Shown here: in pieces, positions 36,631 through 48,471 of the stretch
How positions within the stretch are numbered: the first letter of the stretch is position 1
How the letters are laid out: the number at the start of each line of letters is the position of its first letter
Source: Wuchereria bancrofti
Taxonomy: Eukaryota > Nematoda > Chromadorea > Rhabditida > Onchocercidae
Reading direction: 5' to 3'
Length of the DNA stretch: 64,000 nt
NCBI GenBank assembly: GCA_005281725.1
Contig: SSBO01000007.1
Location: 4,498,031-4,562,030, forward strand
Translations under genes and position numbers: made by a program
Notes under the pieces: generated by a model
Told to the model about the DNA's origin: nothing
The model's input: the letters and a program-made list of their open reading frames with translations, nothing else
Database searches by the model: none

Positions 36631-39600
36631 ATGAAGGATAAGTCCGTTGGTGATGAAGGATCCCCTGAAAGTGAGTACGTAGGTGGTAGTAGACAAAAGA
36701 TGGGTAATGAAGCCATTCAATGCAGACTTTTCTTCGTGCCAAGCTGTTAGTGACCATATCGGAGAATGTTTCGAGTAGTCCATTTCTTGTTCTTGCCATG
36801 GCCATTGTCTTTGTTACATTCTTAAGGTCAGAAGCTGAAGTAGACTAGCGAAAGTTCTTGCACAGCAAAAGGAGAATAGCTCAAGAAATATTCTTTGTAT
36901 TTATGGTGAGTCTTCAGTTTTTTATTTTTAAAAGGGGGATTCAGATTAAGTGGAACACTTAATCGGAGTCGCAGAACATTAATATGCATTCACTTGCAGG
37001 TGTGATAGTAGCAATGCTAAAGAAAGAGCTCCTAACAGCTGAGAATGATATGACGAATGGGCCAACTGGCACGATCATGGTTGCCGATATCCGTTCCACG
37101 GATGGAAAGTATCACCGCATAGTGTTTGATCGGTCCAGGAAATTCCTCAAATTCACAATAAATGGGTGAGTTTAATCCGAATCTGAGGCATCCTCCTCTG
37201 ATTATATATTTAATTACTTCTTGCTCAGTCAGTAATTCAAATCATGTTAAAAGGATATTGGTATGCAGAAAGAGCAGACTGAATTTCTACGAAATTTTTA
37301 AGAGGCGCTGAGGAGAACCAGCAAAGTATGTCGAAAGACTTAAATGAATTAATTTGTATAAGAGGCACACCAATTACTATCAGACGAGGATTACCAATCG
37401 ATTTAAATAAGGTAAACATTGCTTTTGTAGCGTTATTACTCTATGAACTAATGAATCACTGATGGATTTCAGAATAATCTGTCCCATTTCACCTGGCATT
37501 AAGAAGTAGGATTTTTATCAAATATGATTAAATTACTGGGTATTTTATGTCTGCTGTGACTGACAGTTCGTCTGCTGAGTTCCTTGCCCAATTTTTAGAC
37601 AAGGAAAATTCATATTTTCTGATCAACAGAAAATGAAATAAACTCAGGATCTCTAAATATTACTGTCAAACGATAATATGCTTATGGATAAGGGATTTCA
37701 AATAAATCTAAGTTATAGTGACTCAATTTCTCACATAAAATATGTTTTGGAATATCTGGCAGAACGTTAATACATCTCTGATTATCTAAACAGTTTTCCG
37801 TATTTTCTATTCCTGTGTTTATGTTAAATGACCTATTTTGCATTGCTGCATATATCGTCTGGAAATGCTCCTTCATTTATATAGCTGACACAGTTTACAC
37901 CAACTTCAAATTATTGTAGAATGCGAAACAAGTCGATACTCCAAATCATTTGTACTTTTATTTTGCTGAAAAGAGGAGAAAACGCCGTTGGCGTATTCGT
38001 ACAATTACAGCTTTATTTACTACCACCGCTGATAAAATGCTTTGGTTGGATGTTCTAGATTCTTCTCTTAATGGTATGCAAGATATAACCTTGAAACTGT
38101 TACTTGAACCAGTGTATATAATACTGCATTTTAGAAGTGACTGGATCCACAGATATTTGGAAAATTTAAAACGAATAAAAAACTTTTCTCTTTTTTAAAT
38201 ATTTGCTCGACAAATTTTTATTTAAATTTTGGAGCAAAAAAATCAAGAAAATATGTTTCCTTATTGTTTTAGAATTGGAGCAAAGGCCAAAAACATTGTT
38301 GATATTTGTGAATCCATTTGGTGGTAAAGGCAAAGCCAAGAAAATTTATTCGAAGCAAGTAAGATTTATTTGATTTTATCTTCGAAAAGGAAGTTTTATA
38401 GTTGCAAAGGTCGTCATCATCCATAAATCCATCTCTTTTCGTAGGAAGGTAAAATAATGAAAGTTTCTGAAGTCCCTTGCTTTTGCTAACTAATTTCCCA
38501 TCTTTCTGTAACGTTTTTGATTATCTTACTACTAAGATTTCCGTTTAATAGTGTAATTTGAAGTCTGGAAAAAATCATTTATTACAATGCAACAAAATGA
38601 ACTTTAGGTGGCTAAAATTTTGGAAATGGCTGAAATTCATTGCGATGTAGTAATGACACAGCATGCAAATCATGCCTTTGATTATCTTAAACAGTTAGAT
38701 TTTTCACAGTGGCGACAGATTGATGGTGTTGTTTCGGTGGGAGGTGATGGTCTCTTCAATGAATGTCTTTCTGCTATCGTTTGCAGGTATTCATTTGATT
38801 TCAAAAACAAATTTAGGCATACAGGAAGATATTTTGATCACTATCGCTTTATTTCTCTTTAATTATCTCTTACTTCTTTGTTAGTTAACTCTTTGGTAGT
38901 GCAGTCACTGTCACTGGTAGCTAAAATTTAATTAGCTAGTGACTACAATAATCAAACTTTTGATCTGCTGGATGGCACAATTTTCTACATTTTTCAAGGC
39001 AATTTTTAAGAATATTTAGGAAATTCATATTTATTTCTTAGAGGATTTATGATAAAGATAGACAATGCTTTGTTGAGCCAACTTTTAAGTAAATTAAAAT
39101 TACTTTAGTTAGATTTCTCTGGTTCGTAATGCATATTAGTGAATATCCATATTTTTTAGGTCAAACTATCTTTTTATCTTTTTATATACATATTTAAATC
39201 TTCGTAACTAAAGTCACACCTTTTTTATTTTTAATGAGTTACACAAATTGTTTATTCATTTCTATTATTCCTACACATTTTCTTCTCTGAACGTATTACA
39301 GTTTCTTGAAGAACAAAAGCAGCGCACGGAAAAGTTTACTTAGGCATAAAGTAAGGTTTCTTCAGCTACTCATTTTTCATTGGATACTAGTATCCTCTGT
39401 ACAGCTGATATTAAAAATTTTAGAACACAAGAAGAAGCTGGAAAAGATATATCTGATGTTAACATTGATATCCTAAAAACGCCACGAATGCGTTTTGGTA
39501 TAATTGGTGCTGGTTCTGCAAATTCGATTGTTTCTTCCGTTCATGGCACTGATGATTGTCCAACTGCTGCTATACATATCGCGCTTGGTAAGTTTTTAGA

Positions 39601-41760
39601 CAGTTTTTTCTGAAGTTAAAAAATAATGTTGCTGCTTTGATTTTTATTCCAAAAAGTTTGGTTTTTTTCTTTCAAATTTGGGTTCACTTTGATGTAAGAA
39701 AAAAATGAATAATAAAAACTAGGATTTTGGGGAAAACTACAAACTTTTCTTAATTATCAGAGATTAAGTCATTGTTTATCTTTCACTAGACACTGCATTC
39801 GTCAATCCATTTTAGGTAGTAAATGTTCGGTAGACGTGTGTACGGTCCACAGAGGTGATGATCTCATGCGGATATCTGCAAATGCAGTCTCATATGGTTG
39901 GCTTGGTGATGTATTAGCCGATTCTGAGCGATATAGATGGATGGGACCTCTCAGATATCAATATTCTGGTATGTTTTGAATTTGAATTCGATGGGATTGG
40001 ATTTCATATTTTTATTTGTTTATCTAGGCACTTGTTATTATGGTTGATAAAAGCGTTTCACTTCATATAGCATGTTTCAGCCTTACGAACAACAATCCGT
40101 AATCCTGCTTATTTTGGTCGTGTATCGTTTAGTTTAATCCCGGAAGCTGCTGGAAGGAATGACTTAAGTGTTTTGCCGAAATGCACTAATCCATGCTCTA
40201 TTTGTGACAAGTGATTTTTAAATTGTAGGAAAATCATAAATATACTCTCTCCAAAAATGGATGTAAAATAGAAATAATATAACAACGTTTGTCATTTAGC
40301 TTAAAGTGTGTATTTCTTTCTTATTACCATTCTTATTGTTTTCTTCTGTTCCTCTATCGCCTCATTGTCTAAGTACATTTTTTTATAGTTACGCTCCGTG
40401 GGACAAACTTATTTACTGCGGAGGACAAGTTTATTTATATTTTTCTATAATTGATGGGATATTTCGTTTCTTTATGATAATTGCTTGACCTGTGAATGTG
40501 AACACAAAACTTAGCCTAGAAAACCATAATCTTTTTACCAGCAGTAACTTCATATTCACTTTTTCCATAGATCGCGATTTAACATTTTTTTGCAGAGCTG
40601 TTGAAGCTGATAAGAACTATCCGTTCCATTTACAAACTGAATTTTCTCATATTATATGTTGCGTGGTACCATGTGTTAGTCCGTTTACACCGTATGGATT
40701 GGCTCCGTTTACTGGCATTGGTGATGGAAGCATGGATTTAGCTCTGATTCCTCGAATTTCACGGTGTTCCAATTTGTCATTCATTCGAAAAGTTGCAATG
40801 AATGGACCAAAAAGTGTTTTGTCGATGGGTAATAAGTTAAATGTTTTCCGAGTTGCTCGCTGGGCATTCACCCCTGCTTCTTTGCTCGAGCATGTGAATG
40901 TTAATGACTCCCTGGACGCGACAAATGCTCAGGGTTCATGGAATTTGGATGGAGGTTTATTCTTCACTTTTCTATTTTCTTAATTTCGATAAGTATTAGA
41001 ATTCGATTACTTATTTGCAGTACAGATTTTTGATTTCAAACTAAGTTATTCTTCATTCTTTCCATGCTCGCTTTCAATAAGTATAAATTGTTCCAGCGTA
41101 TTAGTACAGATTTGAGTGAGAAATAAGCATTTACATTTAACTTTAAATTAAAACTTAAAAATGTTTGTTTTTAATTTCTTTTAGAAACTTATGAAAATTT
41201 CTCCCTTTTATTACGTGCCGAATATTAGGCGTTATGTCGTTTCGGTCGTTCATTTGTGTATTTTTCACGCTTCGCAGTATTAGGTAAAGAAAAACCTGGA
41301 CAAAAAAAAATTGGCACATTTAATGTCAGAAATTTTATTTTCTTTTCTGGTTTAATCTTTGTTTTGCTGATTATTTTAATTTTCAGAAATATTGCCACAA
41401 CCGAAAGATGCTACATTCCAGTTCAGGTACGTTTTTTTTTCTTTTTTTAATTTCATTTTTAATGTTTTAAAAGTTAATTCCCATTTTTATTTTCATATGT
41501 ATTTATTTAGTTATTTATTCATTTGGTTCGTTTGATTTGTCTATTTTATTCACTTAATTAAATTGTTTGGTTCATTAATTAATTAATAATTAATTAATTC
41601 ATTTAATTTAATGTTTAATTTATCCGTTAGGTTGCACCCTCGGTTGATAAAATATTTCGGGCGCGAGGTTGATTTGCATGCTTCTACAAAGCGAACTGGT
41701 TGCTGGTCGCGTGATTACCGAAAGCTGTCAAATATTGTTCGAGTACAATTGAATCAGTAA
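36631..41760 (+). CDS. CERK: Ceramide kinase (CERK)
   Basis: Phosphorylates ceramide to ceramide-1-phosphate in sphingolipid signalling; membrane associated. Twelve exons, all in phase: 36631-36670, 37000-37165, 37303-37411, 37920-38073, 38273-38358, 38608-38786, 39424-39587, 39816-39968, 40081-40210, 40596-40954, 41387-41426, 41631-41760 (TAA); 569 residues, close to human CERK (537). The N-terminal third is PH-like (KYHRIVFDRSRKFLKF, KRRKRRWRIRTITALF). The diacylglycerol-kinase-type catalytic domain has LLIFVNPFGGKGKAKKIY and the nucleotide loop VVSVGGDGLFNECL. The CERK hallmark C-x3-C-x2-C is present as CTNPCSIC. The segment GLAPFTGIGDGSMDLALI and the C-terminal RLHPRLIKYFGRE also match. 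In the loop GAGSANSIVSS the usual CERK sequence GSTD is changed. The ATG lies 2 nt after a TTTTTGTAG acceptor, consistent with trans-splicing. The upstream region is divergent from the OSER1-like gene. Confidence 0.93.
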
Positions 41761-42093
41761 CCGTTTGTTTCTAGTAAACTCTTGATTTTTTGATTACCCG
41801 AGAGCAGTGATTCTGGGTGTTGATTCATATTGTTTTGGTGAACTTGCTCTTCGTTGTACTGCAACAAAAAACTAATGATACATAAGATACCGGGAAAATG
41901 GAAGAATGGAGGAAAACTTGCGGTAAGAAATTTGTGGTTAGATCTGCTTGATTGTAATTGCATTGAAGACAATCATGATATCGATGGTAACTTAAGCTCG
42001 TTCAATAACAGTATCACTTTTATAAATTTACTAGTATTACGGGGAAAGCAATATAGGGTAAATTTCACATGTTTTTATGTACTTTTTTTATGC

Positions 42094-42099
42094 AATAAA
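42094..42099 (+). promoter_or_regulatory. Probable polyadenylation signal of ceramide kinase
   Basis: AATAAA about 335 nt after the CERK stop codon, the first good hexamer I see downstream. Confidence 0.4.
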
Positions 42100-42473
42100 A
42101 TACCGGAATATTTTATTTGTTAGAATACATGTTACTTAACTTTCATAAATTTAGCAGCTGCACTTGTCATTTTAGCATTCTGTAGTGATTTTACGTGGAT
42201 TTTGTTTTGAAATGTAGATTTATCATAATATAATGTTTCATGATAACATTGTATAATTATTCTTCTCTGCACGAAATGATTACCCGTTTTTCAACATGGT
42301 AAGTGTCTTTATTTTCAAGTGCTTTATTGCCGTTCTGGAAAGTAATGCCTGGCAAAATAGTTTAACCATTTTTTTAATACCATCGTTGGTTGTTTTTTGT
42401 TTTATCTGTATCTCTTCCCAAATCACTTTGCTTGTTGTATGAAAGGCGATTTGTATTCGACAAAATGATATGA

Positions 42474-42511
42474 TTCATGGAAGGATCATATATATATGAT
42501 CCTTCCATGAA
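42474..42511. repeat. Perfect 38-bp palindrome
   Basis: The 19-nt half at 42474-42492 is followed immediately by its exact reverse complement at 42493-42511, centred on an alternating TA tract. It lies downstream of the CERK poly(A) signal and upstream of COMMD. It could form a hairpin or cruciform; no gene uses it as coding sequence. Confidence 0.9.
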
Positions 42512-42990
42512 AACATTTTCGAAATTGAAAATTTTCAAGCAGCATAAATTTTATTAAAATAAGGTCATTTATAATATTTTATATACGTATGCTTATGTCA
42601 GCATTACCCATGGTTTTTCTTATGTGCATTGTGTTACTGGAAATTTTGTTTTGGTTTGCACTTTGTAGGTTATTAACGAAAGTATTCCAATGTCGGTTGA
42701 TGGTTGGTTTAATGCAAAAAGAGTTTCACTTAGTTCTAATTAAACATTTTAATAATGTTGAGTGGTAATCAACATCGTCACGTTTTCCTTCATATTTTGA
42801 TTACGAATAAAATTTATGTGAGATGATAATGTCTATATGTCATTGCAAATATTTGCCTATAATACATATCTGGAAGTAAATTCTAAATGTCCCAAAAAAG
42901 TAGTGGGCAAGTGGTGAGTAACGGTATAATACCACTCAATTTGGAAGTTATAATATATATCAGATGGGCGGTTTCTGCAGGTTGGTTTCG

Positions 42991-43743
42991 ATGAACCGTC
43001 GTCTCTCTTCAACTTATTGCGCAACCGTTTGTCAAGAAACTAGTGTGGAAGTTCTGCGTGATTTCAGTTGGAGCGCTAAAGTATTAATATATTACTGGTG
43101 ACTTGGTTTTAGTGAAGTGTTAAAATCTGCTTAGTTTTAGAAAAAATTGGAATATTTTGTTGTGTTAAGAAAGATTTATAAGTTTCGATATAAGTCTGTC
43201 TTACTATATTTCAATCATACGTTTTCTGGATTTGAGTTGATGCTGCCTCAATGTTTTAATTAATTTGAGCCAATATGGAAGAGTTATTATAATTGATCTG
43301 AAATATCAAATCCTTTTATTAAAGTCAGTTCCAATCAAATACTTTTCAAACTATACAAATTAATGCTGTTTTTTAGTTGGTTGGTGATTGTGATACAGCA
43401 CTCGAGAATCTCAGACCTGTAGTTGTGCTTACGCTACATTTTATTGAAGGTGCCACCAAAACATACGAATTTACTGTGGAAGAAGTAACCGAACTTTTTT
43501 GAAGTTCATGATGAGTGTTTAAATTTCTGAATAATATTAAATAGTGCAGTGCTAAATTAGTGCATGATTTTTTTTTATTTTCGGAAGGGATGGGATATTT
43601 AAATTCTGAAGTTGATACACAACTTGTCTTTAAATATCGTCTAGAATTTATAAAGGTAACAAGTTGCTAATAAATCCAAATTTCTGTTATAGTTGAGACG
43701 CTTTATTGGCGATTTGGAAGAAAGCCTGCAAAAATTTAATTAG
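42991..43743 (+). CDS. COMM-domain-only protein (COMMD6-like)
   Basis: Three small exons, 42991-43080, 43377-43484 and 43693-43743 (TAG), join in phase 0 to give 82 residues, about the size of human COMMD6 (85). The start codon follows a strong acceptor (TTTCTGCAG, ending 42980) by 10 nt, fitting spliced-leader addition. The protein is essentially one COMM domain: EVLRDFSWSAK is equivalent to the Trp-containing first strand (COMMD6: LVDFQWK). It continues with LRPVVVLTLHF, TYEFTVEEL and the closing amphipathic helix RRFIGDLEESLQKF. COMMD proteins act in the Commander/CCC endosomal recycling complex and in NF-kB and copper pathways; that role is family knowledge. All exons are too short to stand out as open frames, and identification rests on the fold pattern. 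Its stop lies 7 nt before the DHODH start codon. Confidence 0.75.
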
Positions 43744-43750
43744 AAGTAAA
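43742..43750 (+). promoter_or_regulatory. Candidate DHODH trans-splice acceptor overlapping the COMMD stop
   Basis: The sequence TTTAATTAG ends in the COMMD TAG stop, and that AG is followed by only AAGTAAA before the DHODH ATG (43751). If DHODH is trans-spliced there, stop codon and splice acceptor share bases, as in the rare SL1-type operons described in C. elegans. Inferred from spacing; no transcript evidence. Confidence 0.4.
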
Positions 43751-46700
43751 ATGTACTCAAAATTGCCACCGGGGTAAGTACTTTTCAACATGTGTCCGCA
43801 GAGATTTCATTTTAGAACACAGAAGTTTTTTTGTGTAGAATTGGTAATTATCGACTCTGTTGTTGCATTCTTTCAATTAAGATATATTACGAAGTCAACC
43901 GCCATTATCGTATCATCTTCCATGTTTCTATATGGATTTATCGAGTATATCACAGGAAATGAAATCTTTCAGCGGAAGCAAGTAAATATTTTCTAAATCT
44001 AAATTCTGATAAAATTTCCTTCTGGTGAAATTTCCAGAAATTTTAAAGGTTGTGAAATTTTGGATGTTTGGTGTTGCCTAGTCTTCATTATAGCTTATAT
44101 ATACTTGAACCACCTAAAGGCGTGGATGCACCAAACGTTTAAGGTCATAATTGAGAATTGTCTTCAACTTATACATCATAAAAATTACACAGAAAACCAT
44201 AAAATAGCTAATTTTGACATCAGTAATTTATAACACGGTGCACTGCAATATATATCTTAACGTACTTATATGTATTAGCCTTCCACAGCTTAACTGTCGA
44301 ATCTCTGAACTAATGATAATAAGCGGTAACTCAGGATGGAAGCAAACCGCTGATGCATTTTCTATGCATGTCCATCCAGATAGCAACATATGTTTCATTC
44401 TAGTAATCCTATATTTTAACAAAGCTTTTAACAAGAATATTTGCACCCGAAATCAGATATGGTGTATCAGTCCCACACCACTATGACAATTCACACCTTT
44501 TTCATGACTTTCCGAAGTGAAATTTGCAAAGTTGTCAACGAGGCAGTTGCAAAGGTGTTGTCTTTTGGAATGACAACTGCATTACACAATGAGTATGATT
44601 TGAAATGAAGTTACGACAGAGTTGAATTAAGCTACCATGTCCAGAAATAATTAACCTAACGTCATCCTTCTTTAATCATATTTTTCATCTTCATTGCTTC
44701 GCACTCTATTTATTATCCCAGTCACAAAATTTCTCTTCTTTGTCTGAAAATAGCGTTAAAAACTGGAATTTTATGGTTAAATTTCCAGCTTATGCCTTTA
44801 CTGAACTGCATACTAAAACCAGAATTGACAGCGCGGTTTAATATTTATTTGGCAAAGTATCGTCTATTACCGCCATTTAGTCACAGTTATCGGGAGCACT
44901 CAGAACTTAATTGTAATGTGATGAATATGCACTTCAGGAATCCACTTGGATTAGCTGCTGGATTTGATAAGGGTAAGGTTTTTTCGAATTTTTGACTCTG
45001 CAGATACTGAAATCCATATTCAACAAATGCTATAAATTTGCCTATCAGTGATAAAGTCGAGATACTTTAAGCAAATAGTTTTCAGCAGTCGCACTGTTTA
45101 AACTTTCTAAGTCCTTTAGTTTTCTTGTTTGGATTTATGAATCTGTTGTTTTAGTTTCTTTTTTCTAGATGCTGAAGCAATAAAAGGGTTGAGGGAAAGT
45201 GGTTTTGGTTTTATTGAAGTAGGCACCGTAACACCGTTGCCGCAGGAAGATGCCCGTGACTCTGTGGTTAAACTTTTGTTCAAAGATGAAGTGAGTTTTT
45301 CTAACTTCATTTTGACAAATGGAATTTTGAAACAATCTAAAATTTGTTGCTTTTCAATAACAATTTTGAGCATTGATAAACACTTGGTGAAGAATGATTT
45401 ATTTTGAGCTCCAGATTTCATTTATATTTTGGTTCGATAACACGGTTGTAAGGTACTGGAATTTTTCTGATGCTCAACAGAGTCACTTAATAATAAATGA
45501 TTTTTTTTTGCAAGAATTCTGTAAAGTTTTTTGATATAGAGCATGCCAGTTTTTATAATAACGGGTGAAGCATTTTCGACTTTGAGGTATTTGATTCAGT
45601 GTCAAATAATTTCATGTCTTCTAGAATCTCCAGGCAAAATTTTATTCTATGAACATTTCAGGGATATATAAGTCGTGGTAAACTTAAAAGCGCAGGATTG
45701 AATATTGTATATTTGTTTGTTAAAAGAGCTTATGATCGAAATGCCGATGTCCCGCTTGGTGTAAATATTGGCAGAAATACAGTTCGTAATTAATTTTTGA
45801 TTGTATTTTTTTCTGAAATGACAATTCACTTTTATGAATATGTTTGATTTTGGATATGTATGTTTTCATTTTTTGGTTTCCAAATTTTCAGCTAATTTCG
45901 ATTATTGTAATTAACGAGAAACAACCCGTCTTGATAATATTTCTGTATCTAGAGAAAATAAAGAATCATGTTTGGTCGTTGTTAATAAATTTTTCCTGTT
46001 TGGGTTGAACTGAATTTATGTTTTTGTGATTATATATTTTCCTGAAATTACTTCAGTAGTTTTGCTGTTATGTGAAGACGGGAGGAAAGCAGTGAGGTTA
46101 TATACACATATTAAATATTTAAAAATTTTGCTTTGTAAATAATCTTCATCTTTTACTGAATGAAATTTCTAGCAAGTGAGAGCCTTTTTTTTTTCAGGGA
46201 TTCAGTGAGCTTAAAGAGGATTACAGTGTTTGTGCTTATTATTTTGGTCGTTTTAGTAATTATTTGGTTGTGAACCTTGGTAGCCAGAATGGCCCAGAGA
46301 CAATCACTGATATGGAAATTGTAAGTATGTCTGCTTCTATTTTAACACTTTCAAATTTTTGCTATTAATAACTACGTGATGTTTTAGGCGTTGCAAGGTG
46401 TTACTTCTGCTGTCAACCCAATAGTACAGGCCAACGGGCCTCCACCAAAAATTCTGATAAAAATCCCACCTGATCTGCCAATTATAGACCTAAAAAAAGT
46501 CATCAAGGTTTCTTTTACTGTTGGAGAATTACTTTTTTCAAAAACGGCAAATCGTAAAGCTATGATCCTAACTACAAGATACTTTTTTATTTAAGATTTC
46601 TCTTTGACGTATCTTCTGTCAATAAAATAATAGTTTGAAGATAGTGCTAAACAAACGATATAATGTGGATGGCATCATAATTTCGAATTCCACTACGAAC

Positions 46701-48336
46701 CATCCGAAAAATCTTCAAAGCGTGCTATTGGAAGACGGTTTTTTGAGTGGCAGGCCACTACGAGATATAAGTACAGATTGCATACGTAATGTTTACAGGT
46801 ATCTTTGGATGTTTTCTAGAACGAGGGTTAGTATTACTAAGATGTCGTCTGTAAAACTATTTTCGAATATTTGTTGTTTATTGAAAGTAAAATGTGAAAA
46901 TTGCGTGAGTGCACTTTAATTTAGGTCAGCATTGTTTCTATTTGTTTCTAATTTGTGTGATTTCTTGGAAATCATTGGATTTTCATTTTATCATACGTAA
47001 TACACTCTATTAGAATAGGAATTTTTTTTAATTCAGTTGAATTCTGTAGTTTATCACATGGGAAGATCCCAATCATTGGTTGTGGAGGTATATCAACTGG
47101 TCAAGACGCATATGAAAAAATTCGAGCTGGTGCAAGTCTTGTGCAGCTTTATTCGTCACTTCTTTATCAAGGTAGGATATGTTCTAGATGTTTTACACTG
47201 TAGTTCACTTCATTTTTGAGAGAAAATTTATATCTGATATTATTTGTTTAATCTCTTATTCACAGTAGAAATATCATTATTAATATATTGCATCCAATAT
47301 ACTTAGGTGCCAATATACTACTAAATATATTTCGTGTAAAATACCTAAATTACTGCCTATTCTTACTTTCGTAGTATAGTTGTTTTTAGGTGTAGTTGTT
47401 TAATTCTAAGATATACAGTCTTTACTATGGAACTATTTGGTTGACATTTTTTATTTAATTTGATGGGTTACTAACGTATTTTATTACTATTTGATATTTG
47501 ATTTCAAGAAAAAATTCAGTTCGATATTTTTGTAATATTGCCTTGTCTAGCTTAACTGATAGTGAGACATCTGCTACAAAAGCAGTACTAGTTCTTTTTT
47601 AGGAAAAAGTGACGTAGCAATTTTTGTGTGCGGCAGATTTTTTGAAATTTCTAACTTCTGATTTGGACTCTTCTAGCTTTATAACTTTCTTGTAACGAAA
47701 TTTAATAGGATTTTAGTAGCTGTTATTTTTAGCGCCTGGGAAAGATCCAAAAGCTTAGAAACGAAAAATTGAAAGAAAAATGAGTGGTGAGATTTCTTAT
47801 TATACACGCACTGTCGGCAACGTTTGTCTATAGCGTTACTCCAATTTGCCGTTAATTTAATGCATAGATAGAACATATGAGGCATAATTAGAAATGCAAG
47901 GAAAAATTAGTTTTGGACTTCCTACTTTCCCGAGTTCTTCATTCCAGTTCTCTTCATCTCACTCGACCATGATTCTCTTCCTTTAATGCAATGAAAAGTT
48001 GTAAGGCTTACAGTGCTTCTATTTCGGTAATTGGATTATTTTTTGAAAGATAATGAGTACGGATATTACATATGCATTTATTGAATGCCATGTTCAATTA
48101 TATGTGTTGATTAATGGAAACTATGAGTTTCAATTGTCAATCTTTTGATTTTATTCCTACATCTTTGTTTTCTAAGCATTTCTTAAAACCTTAAAGGAAT
48201 CCGCATTATTGTTTTAGTGGTGCTTCTTTCAGGTTTTCCAGTTGTAGGGCGGATAAAACGGGAACTGGTGGAATGTCTTGCTCGAGATGGTTTTCGCAGT
48301 ATTTCTGAAGCTGTCGGCGCTGATCATAGGAAATAA
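43751..48336 (+). CDS. DHODH: Dihydroorotate dehydrogenase, class 2 mitochondrial, with divergent substrate loop
   Basis: Flavoenzyme family of the inner mitochondrial membrane that oxidises dihydroorotate to orotate with ubiquinone in pyrimidine synthesis. Ten exons, all in phase: 43751-43773, 43882-43981, 44789-44972, 45169-45290, 45662-45781, 46198-46320, 46388-46507, 46641-46798, 47050-47171, 48233-48336 (TAA); 351 residues. The N-terminus has a membrane segment ([19 protein letters not shown]) and then [14 protein letters not shown], as in class 2 enzymes. FMN and fold motifs are present: [102 protein letters not shown] and the final [10 protein letters not shown]. The substrate loop reads [10 protein letters not shown] where the family has INRYGFNS-G, and NVSSPNT is NLGSQNG, though Asn212, Ser215 and Asn217 equivalents (human numbering) remain. 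A poly(A) signal follows at 48466. Confidence 0.92.
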
Positions 48337-48465
48337 TAATTATGTGTAATTTAAATTCTTGCCATATCGTATTTTAGTGGTCGTTATACAGTGAGTGGAT
48401 GTAACAGTCTTCCAGCATTAAGATAGTTTATATAGTTTAATATGTATTTGTTTTCATATAGATGC

Positions 48466-48471
48466 AATAAA
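48466..48471 (+). promoter_or_regulatory. Probable polyadenylation signal of DHODH
   Basis: AATAAA 130 nt after the DHODH stop, followed by T-rich sequence. Confidence 0.55.

Larger units (their letters stand above)
41761..42980. other. Ceramide kinase 3' flank and COMMD upstream region
   Basis: About 1.2 kb with no supported exon. It contains the likely CERK poly(A) signal (AATAAA, 42094-42099) and a 38-bp perfect palindrome. An ATG-led segment at 42889-42915 (MSQKSSGQV, followed by a GTGAGT donor) looks exon-like but does not join in phase with the COMMD coding frame. Confidence 0.45.

Noticed and set aside
42889..42915. Possible first COMMD exon MSQKSSGQV followed by GTGAGT
   Set aside because: It ends in phase 0, and joining at 42981 in that phase soon reads into a stop; the in-frame ATG at 42991 after a strong acceptor is preferred.
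47035..47049. Acceptor ATTCAG at 47036 for DHODH exon 9
   Set aside because: It would give the wrong phase; the TAG at 47047-47049 restores [13 protein letters not shown] with family spacing.
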